From Chitinophagaceae bacterium (GTDB taxonomy: Bacteria; Bacteroidota; Bacteroidia; Chitinophagales; Chitinophagaceae): 14,461 bases of DNA. Within the stretch, counting starts at the first letter, position 1. Every line of letters begins with the position of its first letter. A program made the translations under genes and the position numbers. The stretch is from positions 1 to 14,461 of the forward strand of contig JAOQAL010000415.1 in the NCBI GenBank assembly GCA_025963615.1, given 5' to 3'. The notes beneath the pieces are model-generated. The model saw only the letters and a list, made by a program, of their open reading frames with translations, was not told the origin of the DNA and ran no database searches. Positions 14,225 through 14,461 of this stretch are shown in pieces.

Positions 14225-14267
14225 CCCTCCCGGGGGGAATTGAAAAATTTCGCAACTCATTTTTTTC

Positions 14268-14461
14268 ATGGAGGACTTTAAGAAACTAAATGGAAGGCCA
14301 AAATTAAAGGAGGGCAAGCGGACTAAATTTATAAATGTCAGGTTCACCGAGTATGAATTTAAGGATGTTGGTGAATTAGAAAAACAATTAGCTATTACCA
14401 AAGCCGATCTGATCAGGATGCGGATTTTATCCGATGCAAAGAAAACAGTTATTAACTCCAA
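14268..14461 (+). CDS. MobC-like relaxosome accessory protein (5' part)
   Basis: The reading frame opens at ATG 14268 and is still open at the window edge; 64 codons are visible. It starts MEDFKKLNGRPKLKEGKRTK, and then FINVRFTEYEFKDVGELEKQ and ITKADLIRMRIL. A basic N-terminal tail followed by a short beta strand (FINVRFT) and two helices is the ribbon-helix-helix pattern of MobC/MbpA-type proteins, which bind the transfer origin and help the relaxase nick DNA. The candidate origin lies just upstream. A relaxase gene is expected after it, outside the window. Confidence 0.75.
   Translation, partial: MEDFKKLNGRPKLKEGKRTKFINVRFTEYEFKDVGELEKQLAITKADLIRMRILSDAKKTVINS

Larger units (their letters stand above)
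10112..14461. mobile_element. Probable end of an integrative conjugative/mobilizable element
   Basis: The block groups genes that in Bacteroidota usually travel together: a short XRE repressor, a Toprim primase-like gene, an orphan DNA methyltransferase, and a MobC-like relaxosome gene preceded by a hairpin cluster. The left limit is uncertain (anywhere between 9914 and 11655) because no integrase, direct repeat or tRNA target is visible. The right side continues beyond the window. Confidence 0.5.

Noticed and set aside
14057..14461. A long minus-strand frame over the end of the methyltransferase and the MobC-like gene.
   Set aside because: It runs antisense to two recognisable coding regions and the hairpin cluster, and its translation shows no family features.
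1..14461. CRISPR array, rRNA, tRNA, insertion sequence or integrase.
   Set aside because: No regularly spaced repeats, no tRNA cloverleaf, no transposase or recombinase motif was found on either strand.

Overview
The window looks like a chromosomal segment of a member of the Bacteroidota, most likely the Sphingobacteriaceae (Pedobacter/Mucilaginibacter type). The reasons are a SusC/SusD outer-membrane pair, a TlpA-type thioredoxin, a MauE-type membrane protein, a small secreted protein of the DUF6520 type, a Bacteroidota-style Crp/Fnr regulator, and promoters with the TTTG / TAnnTTTG signature of this phylum. The exact genus is inferred from protein flavour only.

Left part (1-6770): a small hypothetical gene on the minus strand (35-379) faces a 621-base gene-poor stretch. 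That stretch carries a good plus-strand promoter (477-507), AGTGT half-sites, a GC-rich foldable block and a plus-strand terminator (895-946). Then comes a tight operon with 3-base gaps: a TlpA-like thioredoxin with an extra C-terminal domain (1001-2302), SusC (2306-5338) and the SusD lipoprotein (5342-6733). A strong hairpin terminator at 6741-6769 separates it from the convergent genes.

Middle part (6784-9913): on the minus strand, reading right to left, lie a Crp/Fnr-family regulator, a MauE/DoxX-like redox membrane protein and a small secreted protein with two cysteines. Divergent from the regulator is an alpha-oxoamine synthase (serine palmitoyltransferase/cysteate acyltransferase-like), presumably making a sphingolipid or sulfonolipid base. 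The regulator and synthase promoters carry matching copies of a 16-base element. A perfect Crp-type palindrome lies between the regulator and the MauE-like gene. Three neighbouring products (TlpA, MauE-like, two-Cys peptide) share a thiol/disulfide theme in the envelope.

Right part (10112-14461): this looks like one end of an integrative conjugative or mobilizable element. It holds an unrecognised 393-residue protein, a small protein resembling the RNA polymerase alpha C-terminal domain, a short XRE repressor with a palindromic operator, a 474-base noncoding region dense in inverted repeats that ends in a terminator, a Toprim primase-like protein, an orphan beta-class DNA methyltransferase, a hairpin cluster that may be an origin of transfer, and the start of a MobC-like relaxosome protein cut by the window end. 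No integrase, attachment site, rRNA, tRNA or CRISPR array is visible.

The points most worth following are the structured noncoding region at 11950-12340, the promoter-terminator unit ahead of the TlpA-SusCD operon, the shared divergent element between the regulator and synthase genes, and the thiol-themed envelope locus.
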